From NCBI GenBank assembly GCA_002862465.1, contig PKDD01000092.1, forward strand, positions 1 through 55,196: DNA of 55,196 nucleotides, written 5' to 3'. The notes under the pieces are model-generated. The model saw only the letters and a list, made by a program, of their open reading frames with translations, was not told the origin of the DNA and did no database searches. The translations under genes were made by a program, and so were the position numbers. The DNA is from Haliea sp. Lineage in GTDB: Bacteria > Pseudomonadota > Gammaproteobacteria > Pseudomonadales > Halieaceae. Positions within the stretch are counted from its first letter, which is position 1. Each line of letters begins with the position of its first letter. Shown one piece after another: positions 33,804-43,486 of the stretch.

Positions 33804-36050
33804 CTATCGGTTTTCATAGCGGTTCAAATCAAACAATCCCGCCTCAATAGGCTGGTTTTTCTTATACTGCGCGTTTAGCCGATCGGACAATGGCCAGAAT
33901 AATGGAACGTTGGTGCGGCGCACCCCATAGACAGTGACCAGACTAGCGTAGTCTGTCTCACTGCGCATCGACATTATAGCTTCTACAAAATTGTCTAAGT
34001 TTTGCTCGGACAATCGAAAGAAGACATTAGGATATGCGCCAATAAAACCTTTGACTACGGTCAAGTAGTCTTCTTCCGGAATACGTCGTTTTTGCTCTTC
34101 AAAAATTTGTGCGTTGTTTGAATAACTATCGTTGTGCAAGATAGTAAATACGTTTGCGCTATTATCTTTTGCTAATACTTCCACAAAAGCGACTTCTGGC
34201 ATTAGACTGAATGGCTTTCCCTGAAGCGTTTGCAGTCTAGAAAAACGCGGATCAGCTGGCTGATATCGGGGTGCTTTGCCTCCCGGTTGACGCTGTTGCA
34301 GCATGCTTAATAGTTCTCGCTTAGGGTTGTCAGTAAGATAATGGATGTCCGTTTTTTGGCTATTGGCGACTGACTCGGTCATGACATGATTTTTAGTCTC
34401 CTCAGTGGCGCCTCGATACCAGAAGTTTCGCAGTGGAATGCGATCTTTTTCTGGTAGAAAAAATAGAAAGTTCTGTTCCCCTTCCATGCGCAGAAAATCC
34501 ATGTAAAGCCGGGTTTCAAGCTGGTGCGCTACGTTACCAAAAACATCAAAGTCCGCGACCAACAAATAGTGAATACGCTCCAACAGTGAGTAGTTGATTA
34601 CCCATGCCGTCTTGGGTTGTTGGCCTACGAGACCCTTGACGACAGAAGCGCTGTTAATGTGCCTGAAAACCGTGAGGGCAGAATTATCGTTATAGCCGTC
34701 ACCATCCCATATCAGGTCTAAGTTAACTTTTGTGCCGTCAGGCCCAGCCGTTATACGGGCAATAAATTCCGTTTTGGCTTCCAGAAACTTCAATTGCCCC
34801 TTGGAATAATCGCGCCATTCTAATAGGGATATTACGGCGCCTTGTTTAGTTTTAGGAAGGCGCATGTTGTCACTTTCATTAGCGAGAAATTCCGCCATTA
34901 AAAGGCTGTCTTTACTGTTAGGTTTGACAAAGACAATCCAAAAATGGTCGTCGATTACGTTTAATGCTATTTGGCCGCGGCAGACCGGCCCTTTGATATA
35001 GCCCATTATGGTAAAATGAGCTTCATCTAGCATAAATTTATAGCGGGCACTTTGCGGCAGTTCCCGATAGGCGATAAAGGGGTTGACCGCGACATCGATA
35101 CCGTACGGTGGAAGAGTAGTAACCTCGTAGTTCGGATCGAGAAACAGCGCTTGCCAGCGCTGCATACGTTGCGTGTTCAATGGATAAGGCATATGCCGCT
35201 TGGCAAGCGCAACCGAGCGCTGTTGTTGCAAGCGATAGTAGAATCTCGCTGCACCCGGACTATTATAGGGGCGTCTGGTAGCGATAATGTCAATAGGCTG
35301 ACCTGGCGGTGTGCGTGAACGCACTAAGTTGTAGTAGCGGCTCTTCGATTCAAGGTCGGAAAAGTAAAGATCGCCTATGAACAGGTGTTCATACATATAG
35401 CGCGCCGTTAATTGCTGTTTCAAACTCCGACCATTAAAAAATGCTTCCCAGCGTTGCACTGCGCCTAATTCTGCCGCAGAGGGTGACACCATTGGCACAC
35501 CTAGAGCGCCATCGTTCAGCCATTGAATGACCGTGGTATGTTCTTCTTCGTTGAGTTCAGGTAGGCCATAGGGCATCCCCCAAAGCGGGTATTTATCAGC
35601 AAACGCATTGAAGTCTTCAGGCTTGGTGCACTGTTGCTTGCGATCTAAACCGAGTGTAATGGTATCTGGCAGTAGTTTCTCACGAGGTAGTGGGTGTTGT
35701 TGTTTCAGCTTGAGCATGCGAGCCAGCAGGCCCTGTTCTGGCGTTTCTTCGTTTAATACAGGATAAAACCCTTTTTGACGCCACTGTTGCACCGTCTGAG
35801 CATCCTCAAATAGGCGTGTAGGGACAGCGTCTCTGATCCGCGTGCCGTCGTAGACTACTTCCTTGCTCGCACCTCTCGGCACCCCAGCCCAGGCATCCAT
35901 CTTTAGCTGGCAGGGGGCATCGTAACACCCATGGCACACCATGCATCGCTGTTCTACGACAGATTTGACCTGAGGAGGGTAATCGCTGTCTGCAAAAGCG
36001 CAAAAAGGTAGTAGCAGCGATGCTAATGTGAGGATGAATCTATAGATCAT
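33804..36050 (-). CDS. cti: fatty acid cis/trans isomerase
   Basis: A 748-residue periplasmic heme protein. It begins with a signal peptide of about 20 residues (ending FCAFA), followed by a cytochrome-c-type heme site, Cys36-Met-Val-Cys39-His40 in VEQRCMVCHGCYDAPCQLK. Further family blocks include YGLPELNEEEH, YEHLFIGDLYFSD and GQIALNVIDDHFW. Cti converts cis to trans unsaturated fatty acids in membrane lipids during solvent or heat stress, known from Pseudomonas and Vibrio, and its heme is required. Length is normal. It is the first gene of a three-gene minus-strand run with the YeeE-like pair; that neighbourhood has no obvious functional link. Confidence 0.95.
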   Translation of the reverse strand: MIYRFILTLASLLLPFCAFADSDYPPQVKSVVEQRCMVCHGCYDAPCQLKMDAWAGVPRGASKEVVYDGTRIRDAVPTRLFEDAQTVQQWRQKGFYPVLNEETPEQGLLARMLKLKQQHPLPREKLLPDTITLGLDRKQQCTKPEDFNAFADKYPLWGMPYGLPELNEEEHTTVIQWLNDGALGVPMVSPSAAELGAVQRWEAFFNGRSLKQQLTARYMYEHLFIGDLYFSDLESKSRYYNLVRSRTPPGQPIDIIATRRPYNSPGAARFYYRLQQQRSVALAKRHMPYPLNTQRMQRWQALFLDPNYEVTTLPPYGIDVAVNPFIAYRELPQSARYKFMLDEAHFTIMGYIKGPVCRGQIALNVIDDHFWIVFVKPNSKDSLLMAEFLANESDNMRLPKTKQGAVISLLEWRDYSKGQLKFLEAKTEFIARITAGPDGTKVNLDLIWDGDGYNDNSALTVFRHINSASVVKGLVGQQPKTAWVINYSLLERIHYLLVADFDVFGNVAHQLETRLYMDFLRMEGEQNFLFFLPEKDRIPLRNFWYRGATEETKNHVMTESVANSQKTDIHYLTDNPKRELLSMLQQRQPGGKAPRYQPADPRFSRLQTLQGKPFSLMPEVAFVEVLAKDNSANVFTILHNDSYSNNAQIFEEQKRRIPEEDYLTVVKGFIGAYPNVFFRLSEQNLDNFVEAIMSMRSETDYASLVTVYGVRRTNVPLFWPLSDRLNAQYKKNQPIEAGLFDLNRYENR

Positions 36051-36240
36051 TCTGATACCTGTGTTAACGCGCCTATTAAAGACAATATTACCGATCAGAA
36101 CAAGGTGCTGCCTGCTTTGCTTCCATGTTTTTTGTGTGTAGGGTCCTCGTCATGCGTAGTGAGTTGAATGACGCAATTCGATTGTGACGGAGTGCCCATG
36201 ATGGCAGCGTGCTGACGGTGACCGCGAAGGATACAGTAAG

Positions 36241-37461
36241 TTAGTAAGTGCCGACGATATTTTCCTGCGCAAAGCGTTCTATCTCGGTTGGGGTGTATCC
36301 AGCCTCTCGCAGTACTTCTTTCGAGTGCTCTCCCAAACGGGGAGGATGGCGGTGGACGGCGGCAGGTGTTTCGGATAAGTGTCCGGGATAGCGCACGTAA
36401 CGCAGTGTTCCTGCCTCGGGGTGCTCAACGTCAAAAATAGTGCGATTGTGTTTCGCCTGTGGATCCTCAGCAAATTCGCGCACAGTTTTGACTGGGCCGA
36501 AAGGCACACCTGATGCATCCAGTCTTGAGAGCAAGTCGTCGGTGGTAAACCGTTTCATTACTTCACCTATGGCATCTAACCATGGACCAAAATCGCCAAT
36601 ACGCTCTCCAACGTTACGCATGCCCTCCCGTTCCAATAGTTCAGTGCATCCCAATGCGTCGCACAAACCTTGAAAATGGTTGTCCTGCAGCGCCATACCC
36701 ACAACAAAGCCATCACTAGTCTCAAAGGTACGCAACACAGCGAGGGGAACTGGATCCGGCATATTATTCGGCATAAAACTATCTACCGATATCATATCGG
36801 CCAGGGAGTTGGCAGCCCAGGCATCTATCATTGGCACATCCACTCGCTGGCCCTTGCTAGTGCCGCCCGGACGATCACGCGCGTACAGAGCGGCCATGGC
36901 AGCGCCGGCCGCTGTTGTCGCTGTTGTCTTGTCGACAATGGCCGATTGAATAAGTTGCGGTTTGCCACCAAAAGGCATGCCTTGAATGGGCATCATGCCG
37001 ACTAGACCCTGTGCGAGCGGGTCATAGGCAGGCTTATGCGAATAGGGACCAGTAGGACCGAACCCAGTAATCGACACAAAAATTAATTTTTCATTAATAA
37101 GACGCAAGTCTTCATAGCCAATGCCAAGACGATCCGGGACCCCGCCACGAAAGTTCTCAACCAATATATCCGCGGTCTCCACCAATTTCTTTATGATGGC
37201 GACACCTTCAGGGTGTTTAAGGTCGACCGACAAGCTACGCTTATTGCGATTCATTTGCGTGTAGAAGCCAGTTAGACCTGATTCTTGAGGGGGAGCCATC
37301 CAACGGGCTACCTCTCCATGGGTTGGCTCGATCTTTATCACGTCGGCGCCCAGGTCACCGAGTTGTTGGCTGCATAGCGGCCCAGTAATCATCGACGTGA
37401 TGTCGATAACGCGAATACCCTGTAAGGGGCCTTGAGGTGACTCTGACAGTTGCACGTCCAA
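36241..37461 (-). CDS. CaiB/BaiF family (class III) CoA-transferase
   Basis: The protein has 406 residues with the class III pattern: GIRVIDITSMITGPLCSQQL, LGADVIKIEPTHGE, FYTQMNRNKRSLSVDL, VENFRGGVPDRLGIGYEDL, SITGFGPTGPYSHKPAYD and QSAIVDKTTA, whose aspartate is the CoA carrier. I chose TTG 37459-37461 because AGGAGA lies six bases before it; the in-frame ATG further upstream adds 23 residues unlike the family (many His, Arg and Ser). Bile-acid CoA-transferase BaiF and carnitine CaiB are relatives, so the carboxylic acid cannot be named. The old yellow enzyme gene next to it on the same strand is a plausible partner. Confidence 0.92.
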   Translation of the reverse strand: MDVQLSESPQGPLQGIRVIDITSMITGPLCSQQLGDLGADVIKIEPTHGEVARWMAPPQESGLTGFYTQMNRNKRSLSVDLKHPEGVAIIKKLVETADILVENFRGGVPDRLGIGYEDLRLINEKLIFVSITGFGPTGPYSHKPAYDPLAQGLVGMMPIQGMPFGGKPQLIQSAIVDKTTATTAAGAAMAALYARDRPGGTSKGQRVDVPMIDAWAANSLADMISVDSFMPNNMPDPVPLAVLRTFETSDGFVVGMALQDNHFQGLCDALGCTELLEREGMRNVGERIGDFGPWLDAIGEVMKRFTTDDLLSRLDASGVPFGPVKTVREFAEDPQAKHNRTIFDVEHPEAGTLRYVRYPGHLSETPAAVHRHPPRLGEHSKEVLREAGYTPTEIERFAQENIVGTY

Positions 37462-37622
37462 AGAAAATCTCCTATGTTGTCGCGATGATTCTACACGCCA
37501 TTGGGTATCGCCGTCATGGTTATGGCCCATCTGCTCGCGCCGAATTAATCAGCGATTTATTCGATAAAATAGGCCCATATCAAGCGCACTGCTGTCCAAC
37601 TCCCGTGCGCAGTGAGTTCATA

Positions 37623-38840
37623 TCAGGTGGGCGCGCCCTCTAGGTTAAGCGGGCAGTAGACTCCACCGGGGGCTTCAATCAAACTGGCACAACGGTTGCA
37701 GTGAATGCAACCGTTTTTATAATTGCGGTCAGCCATTGCATGTTTCACAAACGCAGGATCCTTGATGAGGGGGCGGCCCAGTTGGATAAAATCAAACCCC
37801 TCTGCCATGACTTTTTCTATACTGGCAATATCTGTGCAGCCACCGATATACACCATCTGACAGTTGACGCGATCACGCACACGTTTAGCATCGTTAAGGA
37901 AATAGAGTTCTTCATAAGGATAGTAATGAAACATTTTTGACCCGATAATCTTCAGGCCCATTTTCATGATCGGATTTCTTTCTACCTCGATTAATCCTTT
38001 TTCTAATGTGTCACCGCGAAAATATACCATAGGGTTGAAGCTACTAGTGCCGCCAGAGCAGATAAGGGCGTCAATTCCCCCTGCGTCTAGCATCGCGGCC
38101 ACCTCTATCGCCTCCTCAATATGCAGGCCACCCTTGATGCCATCTGTGAGACCTATTTTACCCAGAATAGGGAAGTCATCGCCTACTGCTCGGCGCACCG
38201 CGTCCATCACACGCAGCGGTAGCCGCATGCGGTTAGCCAAACTGCCACCGTAATTGTCGGTGCGTCGGTTCGTTTTGGGGCTAATGAACTGGCTAATGCC
38301 ATAGCCGTGGCTGAAGTGAATTTCTACCGCATCGAACCCCGTTTTTTTCATCAACAGGGCTGCATCAAAGTAAGTTTTGACCAGATAATCAATGTCAGCG
38401 GTCGACATAGCACCTGCGAAAGGCATGCCAGATGCTGCACCGAGCATATTGAATTGGCGAGAGGGTCCAAGTGGGCGTTTAAGACGCTGCATTTTTCTAT
38501 TTTTGGAAAAGTTTCCGCAATGGGCCATCTGACCTGAAATCGCCACATCCGGGGCCGTTTTTTTAAGTTCGCTGTTCATATGAGCAAGTTGATCGCTTAT
38601 ACCCTCATGAATCCACATCATCTGATCGTTGATGCGGCCATCTGCCTCTGTGGTGCAGTATCCAATAGTAGTCATCGCTGTCCCTCCAGCTACGATGGCC
38701 TGATGAAAGTTAAGCAGAAGATCGCCGGGGACACCGTCTGGCGTTTTACCCTCATAAGTGGCGGCTTTGAGGATACGATTTTTAAGCCGCAGTTTGCCGA
38801 GTGTTGCTGGTGATAGGGCCTTGTGCAGGTTGTCGCTCAT
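37623..38840 (-). CDS. NADH:flavin oxidoreductase, FMN/4Fe-4S old yellow enzyme
   Basis: The protein has 405 residues, the barrel part of an old yellow enzyme followed by a cysteine cluster. LGKLRLKNRILKAATYEGKT marks the N-terminal FMN region, followed by AVEIHFSHGYGISQFISPKTN (active-site His and FMN phosphate contact), GKIGLTDGIKGG, and FDFIQLGRPLIKDPAFV. The C-terminus carries CIHCNRC plus a fourth cysteine in GGVYCPLN, the 4Fe-4S site, but no FAD/NAD domain, unlike the 705-residue relative at 6945. It may need a separate reductase. Family members reduce enoate and dienoyl-CoA double bonds, including steroid enones. ATG 38838-38840 has AAGGTG upstream; an ATG 20 codons earlier is less likely. 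Confidence 0.92.
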   Translation of the reverse strand: MSDNLHKALSPATLGKLRLKNRILKAATYEGKTPDGVPGDLLLNFHQAIVAGGTAMTTIGYCTTEADGRINDQMMWIHEGISDQLAHMNSELKKTAPDVAISGQMAHCGNFSKNRKMQRLKRPLGPSRQFNMLGAASGMPFAGAMSTADIDYLVKTYFDAALLMKKTGFDAVEIHFSHGYGISQFISPKTNRRTDNYGGSLANRMRLPLRVMDAVRRAVGDDFPILGKIGLTDGIKGGLHIEEAIEVAAMLDAGGIDALICSGGTSSFNPMVYFRGDTLEKGLIEVERNPIMKMGLKIIGSKMFHYYPYEELYFLNDAKRVRDRVNCQMVYIGGCTDIASIEKVMAEGFDFIQLGRPLIKDPAFVKHAMADRNYKNGCIHCNRCASLIEAPGGVYCPLNLEGAPT

Positions 38841-39120
38841 TGGACACCTTTTGGTTTGGTATATTTTTGACGTTATACATCCTATGTAGTACAGCCACAT
38901 ATATCAATAAGGGAGTGGTTCAGTGTCGAGTACCGGCTCGAAAAGTCAGGGTCACACCCCAGCCGAGTGCAGAACAGAGTCACGCTAGGCGCCAGCGCTC
39001 AGAGGTCACTGGATGCAGTAACATTTAGAACATCAAAAACGATAAAACGGGGGCTCGTGTTTTGCTACGGAACTGTCATAAGATAACAGGATGTTTAACT
39101 CTTTAAGGAAACATTAGCCT

Positions 39121-40308
39121 ATGTTCGGCGATAATCACAACGACGCTCATCTTAAGGCTAGTTGGAGCGATTTTTGTGATCAACTCAAAGTAGCTGGCGA
39201 TCTTGTGTTTCGTAATACGACGCCTGCGCATGATATCGATCGTGCAAAAGGCTTCCGTTTGCTTGCCCGTAACATTTCCCTCGGATTACAGTTTCACCTA
39301 GAAAATAAAGATCCGGATTTTCCTGAACTGTTGCACTATTTCGATCCGATCAGAAAGCAGGGTGGCGATAATGCTGACGCCCTTTATATCGGAGCGCCGA
39401 TCGACGGCGAAAATTCATATAAAATATCAGGCCATCGCGGGAGCGCACGCTACTTCGCAGTAACGGTCCTTGAGAATGGCGCTACACCCTGGGGTGGCGC
39501 GGCTGTGGGGAGTCTGATTGATAGCGAAATCGTCTTGGAAGCTGATGGCAGCTTTGAGATAATTATCAGTCCCCATGAGCATTCAGGTAATTGGATAAAG
39601 AGCACTCCCAATAGTTGGCGCGTGACGATTCGACAGTTTTTTGCTGATTGGGAAACAGAGGAGCCGATGGTTGCACGTATCGACAGGGTAGGTGAGCAGC
39701 GGCATCAGGCTTCTTTCACGTCTGAGCAACTAGAGCGTGGACTTATGGAGGCGGCATCGTGGGTGCGGGAATCTACAAACTACTGGGCAGACACGCTGGA
39801 CAAGTGGCAGCGACAGCCAAATCATTTTCTTTCTTATCGCCAGTTAGACAAAAACGCCATTGATGCAACGCCGGGTGGAGAGCCATTAATCTGCTACTGG
39901 AAGGTGCCACAGGACGAAGCGCTGGTAATACGTGTGACCCCACCGCAGGCCGACTATTGGTCTGTAGAATTTGGTAATTACTGGTGGGAAACAATGGACT
40001 ACCGCTATCGCCTGTGCAGCACCAATTGTCATCATGCCGTGTTGGAAGATTCCGGTGAACTGATATTGGTAGTTTCGCATCGGGATCCCGAAGTTCCAAA
40101 TTGGCTTGATCCGTCTGGCCACGTTGAGGGCTATGTGACCGTGCGATGGATTGGTGCCGCGCAATATCCTGTCCCACAGTGCTCGCAAATGAAGGTTAAA
40201 AATTTGCTTGTATACTTGGGTGATAACGTAAAAAAGATATCATTGGATGCGCGTAGTGAGCAATTAGCTGCTCGTCGAAGCGGAGCCATTAAGCGTTTTG
40301 GTTGCTAA
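39121..40308 (+). CDS. DUF1214-type protein paired with a sulfotransferase
   Basis: A 395-residue protein without signal peptide or membrane helix. Two regions carry the fold: GGDNADALYIGAPIDGENSY with ISGHRGSARYFAVTV (about 80-120), and YWSVEFGNYWWETMDYRYRL with SHRDPEVPNWLDPSGHVEGY (about 280-345). The NWLD/DPxxPNWL element is typical of DUF1214. The protein at 45635 has the same order of motifs, so the two are homologues. No enzymatic function is established for DUF1214. The gene is monocistronic upstream but overlaps or abuts the sulfotransferase gene downstream, which suggests a shared role; the sulfotransferase ATG lies 13 bases after the stop. Confidence 0.75.
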   Translation: MFGDNHNDAHLKASWSDFCDQLKVAGDLVFRNTTPAHDIDRAKGFRLLARNISLGLQFHLENKDPDFPELLHYFDPIRKQGGDNADALYIGAPIDGENSYKISGHRGSARYFAVTVLENGATPWGGAAVGSLIDSEIVLEADGSFEIIISPHEHSGNWIKSTPNSWRVTIRQFFADWETEEPMVARIDRVGEQRHQASFTSEQLERGLMEAASWVRESTNYWADTLDKWQRQPNHFLSYRQLDKNAIDATPGGEPLICYWKVPQDEALVIRVTPPQADYWSVEFGNYWWETMDYRYRLCSTNCHHAVLEDSGELILVVSHRDPEVPNWLDPSGHVEGYVTVRWIGAAQYPVPQCSQMKVKNLLVYLGDNVKKISLDARSEQLAARRSGAIKRFGC

Positions 40309-40321
40309 GGAAGGGTCATCG

Positions 40322-41575
40322 ATGAAAAAGCCGATCAATCCACGGTGGAACCCGCCGCCGCAACCGCATTGGCTGCAGGCGATGAACGAAGAAGGACGTT
40401 GTTTTGATCTCACAGCGGTGGTGCCTCTGGATGAGATGTCACTGCTGCAGCATGCGCAGCAGGCAACGGGTTTGCGAGACTTTGGTGACGACCTGTGGCG
40501 TGAACCCTTTGCCGTTCTGATAAAAGCTCTAGAACAGGAGGCGAAGCTGACCTTAATGGGTCGACTTATGGCTAGAAGCGATATTGTTTTATGGCTGAGT
40601 ACGCGTCTTCAGGTAACGGATACGCTGAAGAAACACCCTGTAATAGTGGATGAAGAAATTATTGCACCCACAGTTATTGTTGGTCTACCACGTTCGGGCA
40701 CGTCGATATTGTTCGAGCTGCTGTCACAGGATTCGGGAGTTGGTGTGCCGTTGATGTGGGAGGCGTTACAGCCCTGCCCACCGCCGGAAAGTTCAACGTA
40801 CACTACCGATTCGCGCATCGCGCAAGCCGATAAGCTATTTACGCAGTGGAGTCGAGTAGCACCTGAGTTTTCCAGTATGCATGAAATGCGCGGTGACATT
40901 CCCGCTGAATGCGGTCTGCTTATGGCCGCTACCTTTATTAGCGATCACTGTGCCGCACTGCACCAGACTCACAGCTACAGCGCTCTCTGCAGCGTTGCAG
41001 ATTACTTGCCGGTCTATCAGTACCACAAGAAAATATTGCAGATATTACAATGGAAGAACCCACGTAGACGTTGGCTATTAAAGTCACCGGAACATCAAGT
41101 GCACTTGGATACGCTTTTGAACGTCTATCCAGATGCGCAGATCGTGCAGACCCACCGTGACCCTATCAAGTGCATGGCGTCCAGTACCAGTCTTATTGGA
41201 ACTTTATATCATATGCGCAGTAACCAACCCTTCAATGCCGAGCTTTTTGCAAACATTATTACGGGAGAGGCTACTGCTCAGCGCTTGGAATATGTAATTG
41301 ACCAGAGGGCTAAGGGTATTGTTCCAGCAGCATCTATTTTTGATTCGCGTTACCAAGACCTAATGGATAATCCGATAGAGTGTATTGAAAAAATCTATGC
41401 TTTTTTTGATATGCCGTTAACTGACGACACGCGGGGCAAAATGCGCAAGTATTTGCGAGATAGACCCAAGGAAAAGTTCGGTTCCCACACTTATGAGGTC
41501 AGCCAATGTAACGCCCGGGACAGAGAATTCTTCAGGCGCTATCAGACATTGTATGACGTCCCTGATGAAGTATAA
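40322..41575 (+). CDS. sulfotransferase family protein (PAPS-dependent)
   Basis: The protein has 417 residues. The 5'-phosphosulfate loop VGLPRSGTSILFELL and the 3'-phosphate motif THRDPIKCMASSTSL, both hallmarks of PAPS-dependent sulfotransferases, are present, as is the catalytic-region motif RRWLLKSPEHQVHLDTLL. An N-terminal extension contains ATGLRDFGDD and LARSDI-type segments found in all three sulfotransferases of this window, so they form one subgroup. It moves sulfate from PAPS to a hydroxyl or amine; the acceptor is unknown and no sulfatase gene is nearby. ATG 40322 with AAGGG seven bases upstream is the better start than an upstream GTG in the DUF1214 gene. Confidence 0.9.
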   Translation: MKKPINPRWNPPPQPHWLQAMNEEGRCFDLTAVVPLDEMSLLQHAQQATGLRDFGDDLWREPFAVLIKALEQEAKLTLMGRLMARSDIVLWLSTRLQVTDTLKKHPVIVDEEIIAPTVIVGLPRSGTSILFELLSQDSGVGVPLMWEALQPCPPPESSTYTTDSRIAQADKLFTQWSRVAPEFSSMHEMRGDIPAECGLLMAATFISDHCAALHQTHSYSALCSVADYLPVYQYHKKILQILQWKNPRRRWLLKSPEHQVHLDTLLNVYPDAQIVQTHRDPIKCMASSTSLIGTLYHMRSNQPFNAELFANIITGEATAQRLEYVIDQRAKGIVPAASIFDSRYQDLMDNPIECIEKIYAFFDMPLTDDTRGKMRKYLRDRPKEKFGSHTYEVSQCNARDREFFRRYQTLYDVPDEV

Positions 41576-41702
41576 AATTTTTAATCATAGGGTCGGTCGC
41601 CGAAACAGTAGCGCTATCAAGACGCGAATGTCTGATATTAAAAGTATCTTTAAAACAATAGCTTGCGTTCTGATTCTGTCTATAAATATCATATCGCATT
41701 GT

Positions 41703-42590
41703 TTAGCCAACATCACCATTTGATGAAGAAAACGACTCAATTTTTCCAGATTTTTTTAGATGCTGGAAGACTATATCAACTGTGACACGAAAGTTATCCA
41801 GAAGTGCAGCTCGCGCTTTCCCTTCCTTTGTGGCTCGGAAAAGATGTGGTGTCATGCTGAGTAGTTGATGAACCTCTAACTGACTTAAAGGGTCCGTTTG
41901 AAACTGTAGCGTTGAGGTTTTCTCGGGTAAAAAACCGGCAGCGCAAACCTGTTGAAGCATTTTTGAGTCAGAATGATGCACCTGTGGATAGATAACTTTC
42001 CGTAGCTCGATAAGATGCTGTGGTCCCGCATCGACAAGAATCAAGCTTCCACTTGCTTTAAGCACGGATCGAAACGAGTTCAAAATGGGGAACCCAAACA
42101 GACTTAATACGCAATCGACGCTGTTTGCAACTAAAGGAATGTTGCGGTTGCTGGCGACCAGCCACGTAGCGTTGCTTCGGCGTGTTGCGGCTCGTATAGC
42201 CGACTTGGAAATATCGAAGCCAACAAGCGATGGCTTAAGAACGCCAGAGGCTGCAATTTTTTTCGCTAATTGCTGCAGGTAATAGCCTTCGCCGCAGCCT
42301 GCATCTACAATAACCGAGTTATTACTGACAAGCGGTTCAACGAGGCGATTGAGTGCATCTGCTGCGGGTTGGTAGTGACCAGCGTTAAGAAAATCGCGTC
42401 GCGCTGTTACCATCTCTTTACCGTCGCCAGGATTTCGACTCCGCTTGTCGGCAGCGCCAAGCAGGTTGACATAACCCTGACTTGCGATATCAAAAACATG
42501 GCCGTCCGGACAGCGTAGGCAGCCTATATCAAGTTTTAGAGGATGGTGATCTAGTGGGCACCTCAGAACTTCACTGTAAACAAATTTCAT
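41703..42590 (-). CDS. rlmA: 23S rRNA (guanine-N1)-methyltransferase RlmA
   Basis: An S-adenosylmethionine methyltransferase of 295 residues that methylates a guanine in 23S rRNA helix 35. The N-terminal zinc region (CPLDHHPL, CLRCPDGHVFDIA) is followed by GYVNLL, KRSRNPGDGKEMV, ARRDFLNAGHYQP and the SAM motif VIVDAGCGEGYYLQQL, then PGPRHL-like DAGPQHLIELRKVIYP. All of these match RlmA in order. The second zinc cysteine of the first knuckle is replaced by Asp14 (CPLD); Cys11, Cys27 and His31 remain. It is a stray housekeeping gene inside the accessory region and convergent with the sulfotransferase gene. Confidence 0.88.
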   Translation of the reverse strand: MKFVYSEVLRCPLDHHPLKLDIGCLRCPDGHVFDIASQGYVNLLGAADKRSRNPGDGKEMVTARRDFLNAGHYQPAADALNRLVEPLVSNNSVIVDAGCGEGYYLQQLAKKIAASGVLKPSLVGFDISKSAIRAATRRSNATWLVASNRNIPLVANSVDCVLSLFGFPILNSFRSVLKASGSLILVDAGPQHLIELRKVIYPQVHHSDSKMLQQVCAAGFLPEKTSTLQFQTDPLSQLEVHQLLSMTPHLFRATKEGKARAALLDNFRVTVDIVFQHLKKSGKIESFSSSNGDVG

Positions 42591-42639
42591 TCTAATCGTG
42601 CACTCAAGACAAATGATTAAGTGAATACGTAGCGCCTAC

Positions 42640-43410
42640 TCATCGCAGTTGTACAGAAAAATAAGCCAGAATGTCGTCCAAGGCCGATCGAGTAGGATGG
42701 CCGCTACCGTCGACAAAATCGAGCGTGAGCACCGAATGGCCCTTCCCGGGTAACGTATGTGTGATAATGCGCGTTGCCTCAGAGTCGTTAAACGCTTCTT
42801 CAATGGCCTGATATTTTTCAGCGGTGCACATAGGGTCTTCGGCAAACCGGTAGGCATGAATTGGAGCTGTTTTTTCGATACGTCGTCGTATGGCGACTAT
42901 TTCATCTTCTGACATGTGCAACTGCGTTGGTTTGAGTAATGGCATCGACGGTTGGGAGCTGACAGCTGCCAGCACGCTGTCATCGGCCATTAATGAGATC
43001 GCAAAGTTGCCGGTAAGGCACATTCCGATGACGCCGACACCCCTCGTTTGGCTCTGTATTTTTATATCCCGACACAGCGCTTTTAGCCAGTCTACGATCG
43101 GGCTCGAGGAATTCTTCCTGAATAAATTGAACTCTTTACGCATGCAAAATACTCGTATCAGATTGCCCCCGATACTAACTTTCTCTAGTGGCCCAAATAA
43201 GTGCGGCAGTATTACCTCGAAACCTTTGTTCACAAACTCATCTGCCAATCGCATTGTTTCAGGTCCTATGCCGGGCAACTCCTGAATAATTATGACGGGT
43301 GGACCGCTTCCATGGCGATAGACATCATGTTTGATGGTCTGACCTGCGCTGCATCGTGCGCTAAAGGATATTGAACTATAATTTGAAATAGGCGTGTAAG
43401 AATTACTCAT
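42640..43410 (-). CDS. dienelactone hydrolase family protein
   Basis: A 256-residue alpha/beta hydrolase. The nucleophile elbow is GMCLTG with Cys131; the preceding IIQELPGIG supplies Glu44 as in dienelactone hydrolase, and Asp192 with His225 (GKGHSVL) complete the triad. In the beta-ketoadipate-like pathways such enzymes open dienelactones; many other members cleave thioesters or unknown esters. It sits upstream of rlmA on the minus strand and near the LLM oxidoreductase, so it could cleave a ring-opened oxidation product. That link is inference. Confidence 0.82.
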   Translation of the reverse strand: MSNSYTPISNYSSISFSARCSAGQTIKHDVYRHGSGPPVIIIQELPGIGPETMRLADEFVNKGFEVILPHLFGPLEKVSIGGNLIRVFCMRKEFNLFRKNSSSPIVDWLKALCRDIKIQSQTRGVGVIGMCLTGNFAISLMADDSVLAAVSSQPSMPLLKPTQLHMSEDEIVAIRRRIEKTAPIHAYRFAEDPMCTAEKYQAIEEAFNDSEATRIITHTLPGKGHSVLTLDFVDGSGHPTRSALDDILAYFSVQLR

Positions 43411-43486
43411 AGTCTATTCCCTTTGAAGCAAGTCGTTGTAAGTGCCGCGCGGGCAAATTTTTTTAGGATAAAATCGTTACCCTTGG

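Noticed and set aside
33804-36050. Reading the large heme protein as a cytochrome c peroxidase
   Set aside because: Only one CxxCH site is present, and the length and block order match the cis/trans fatty acid isomerase family.
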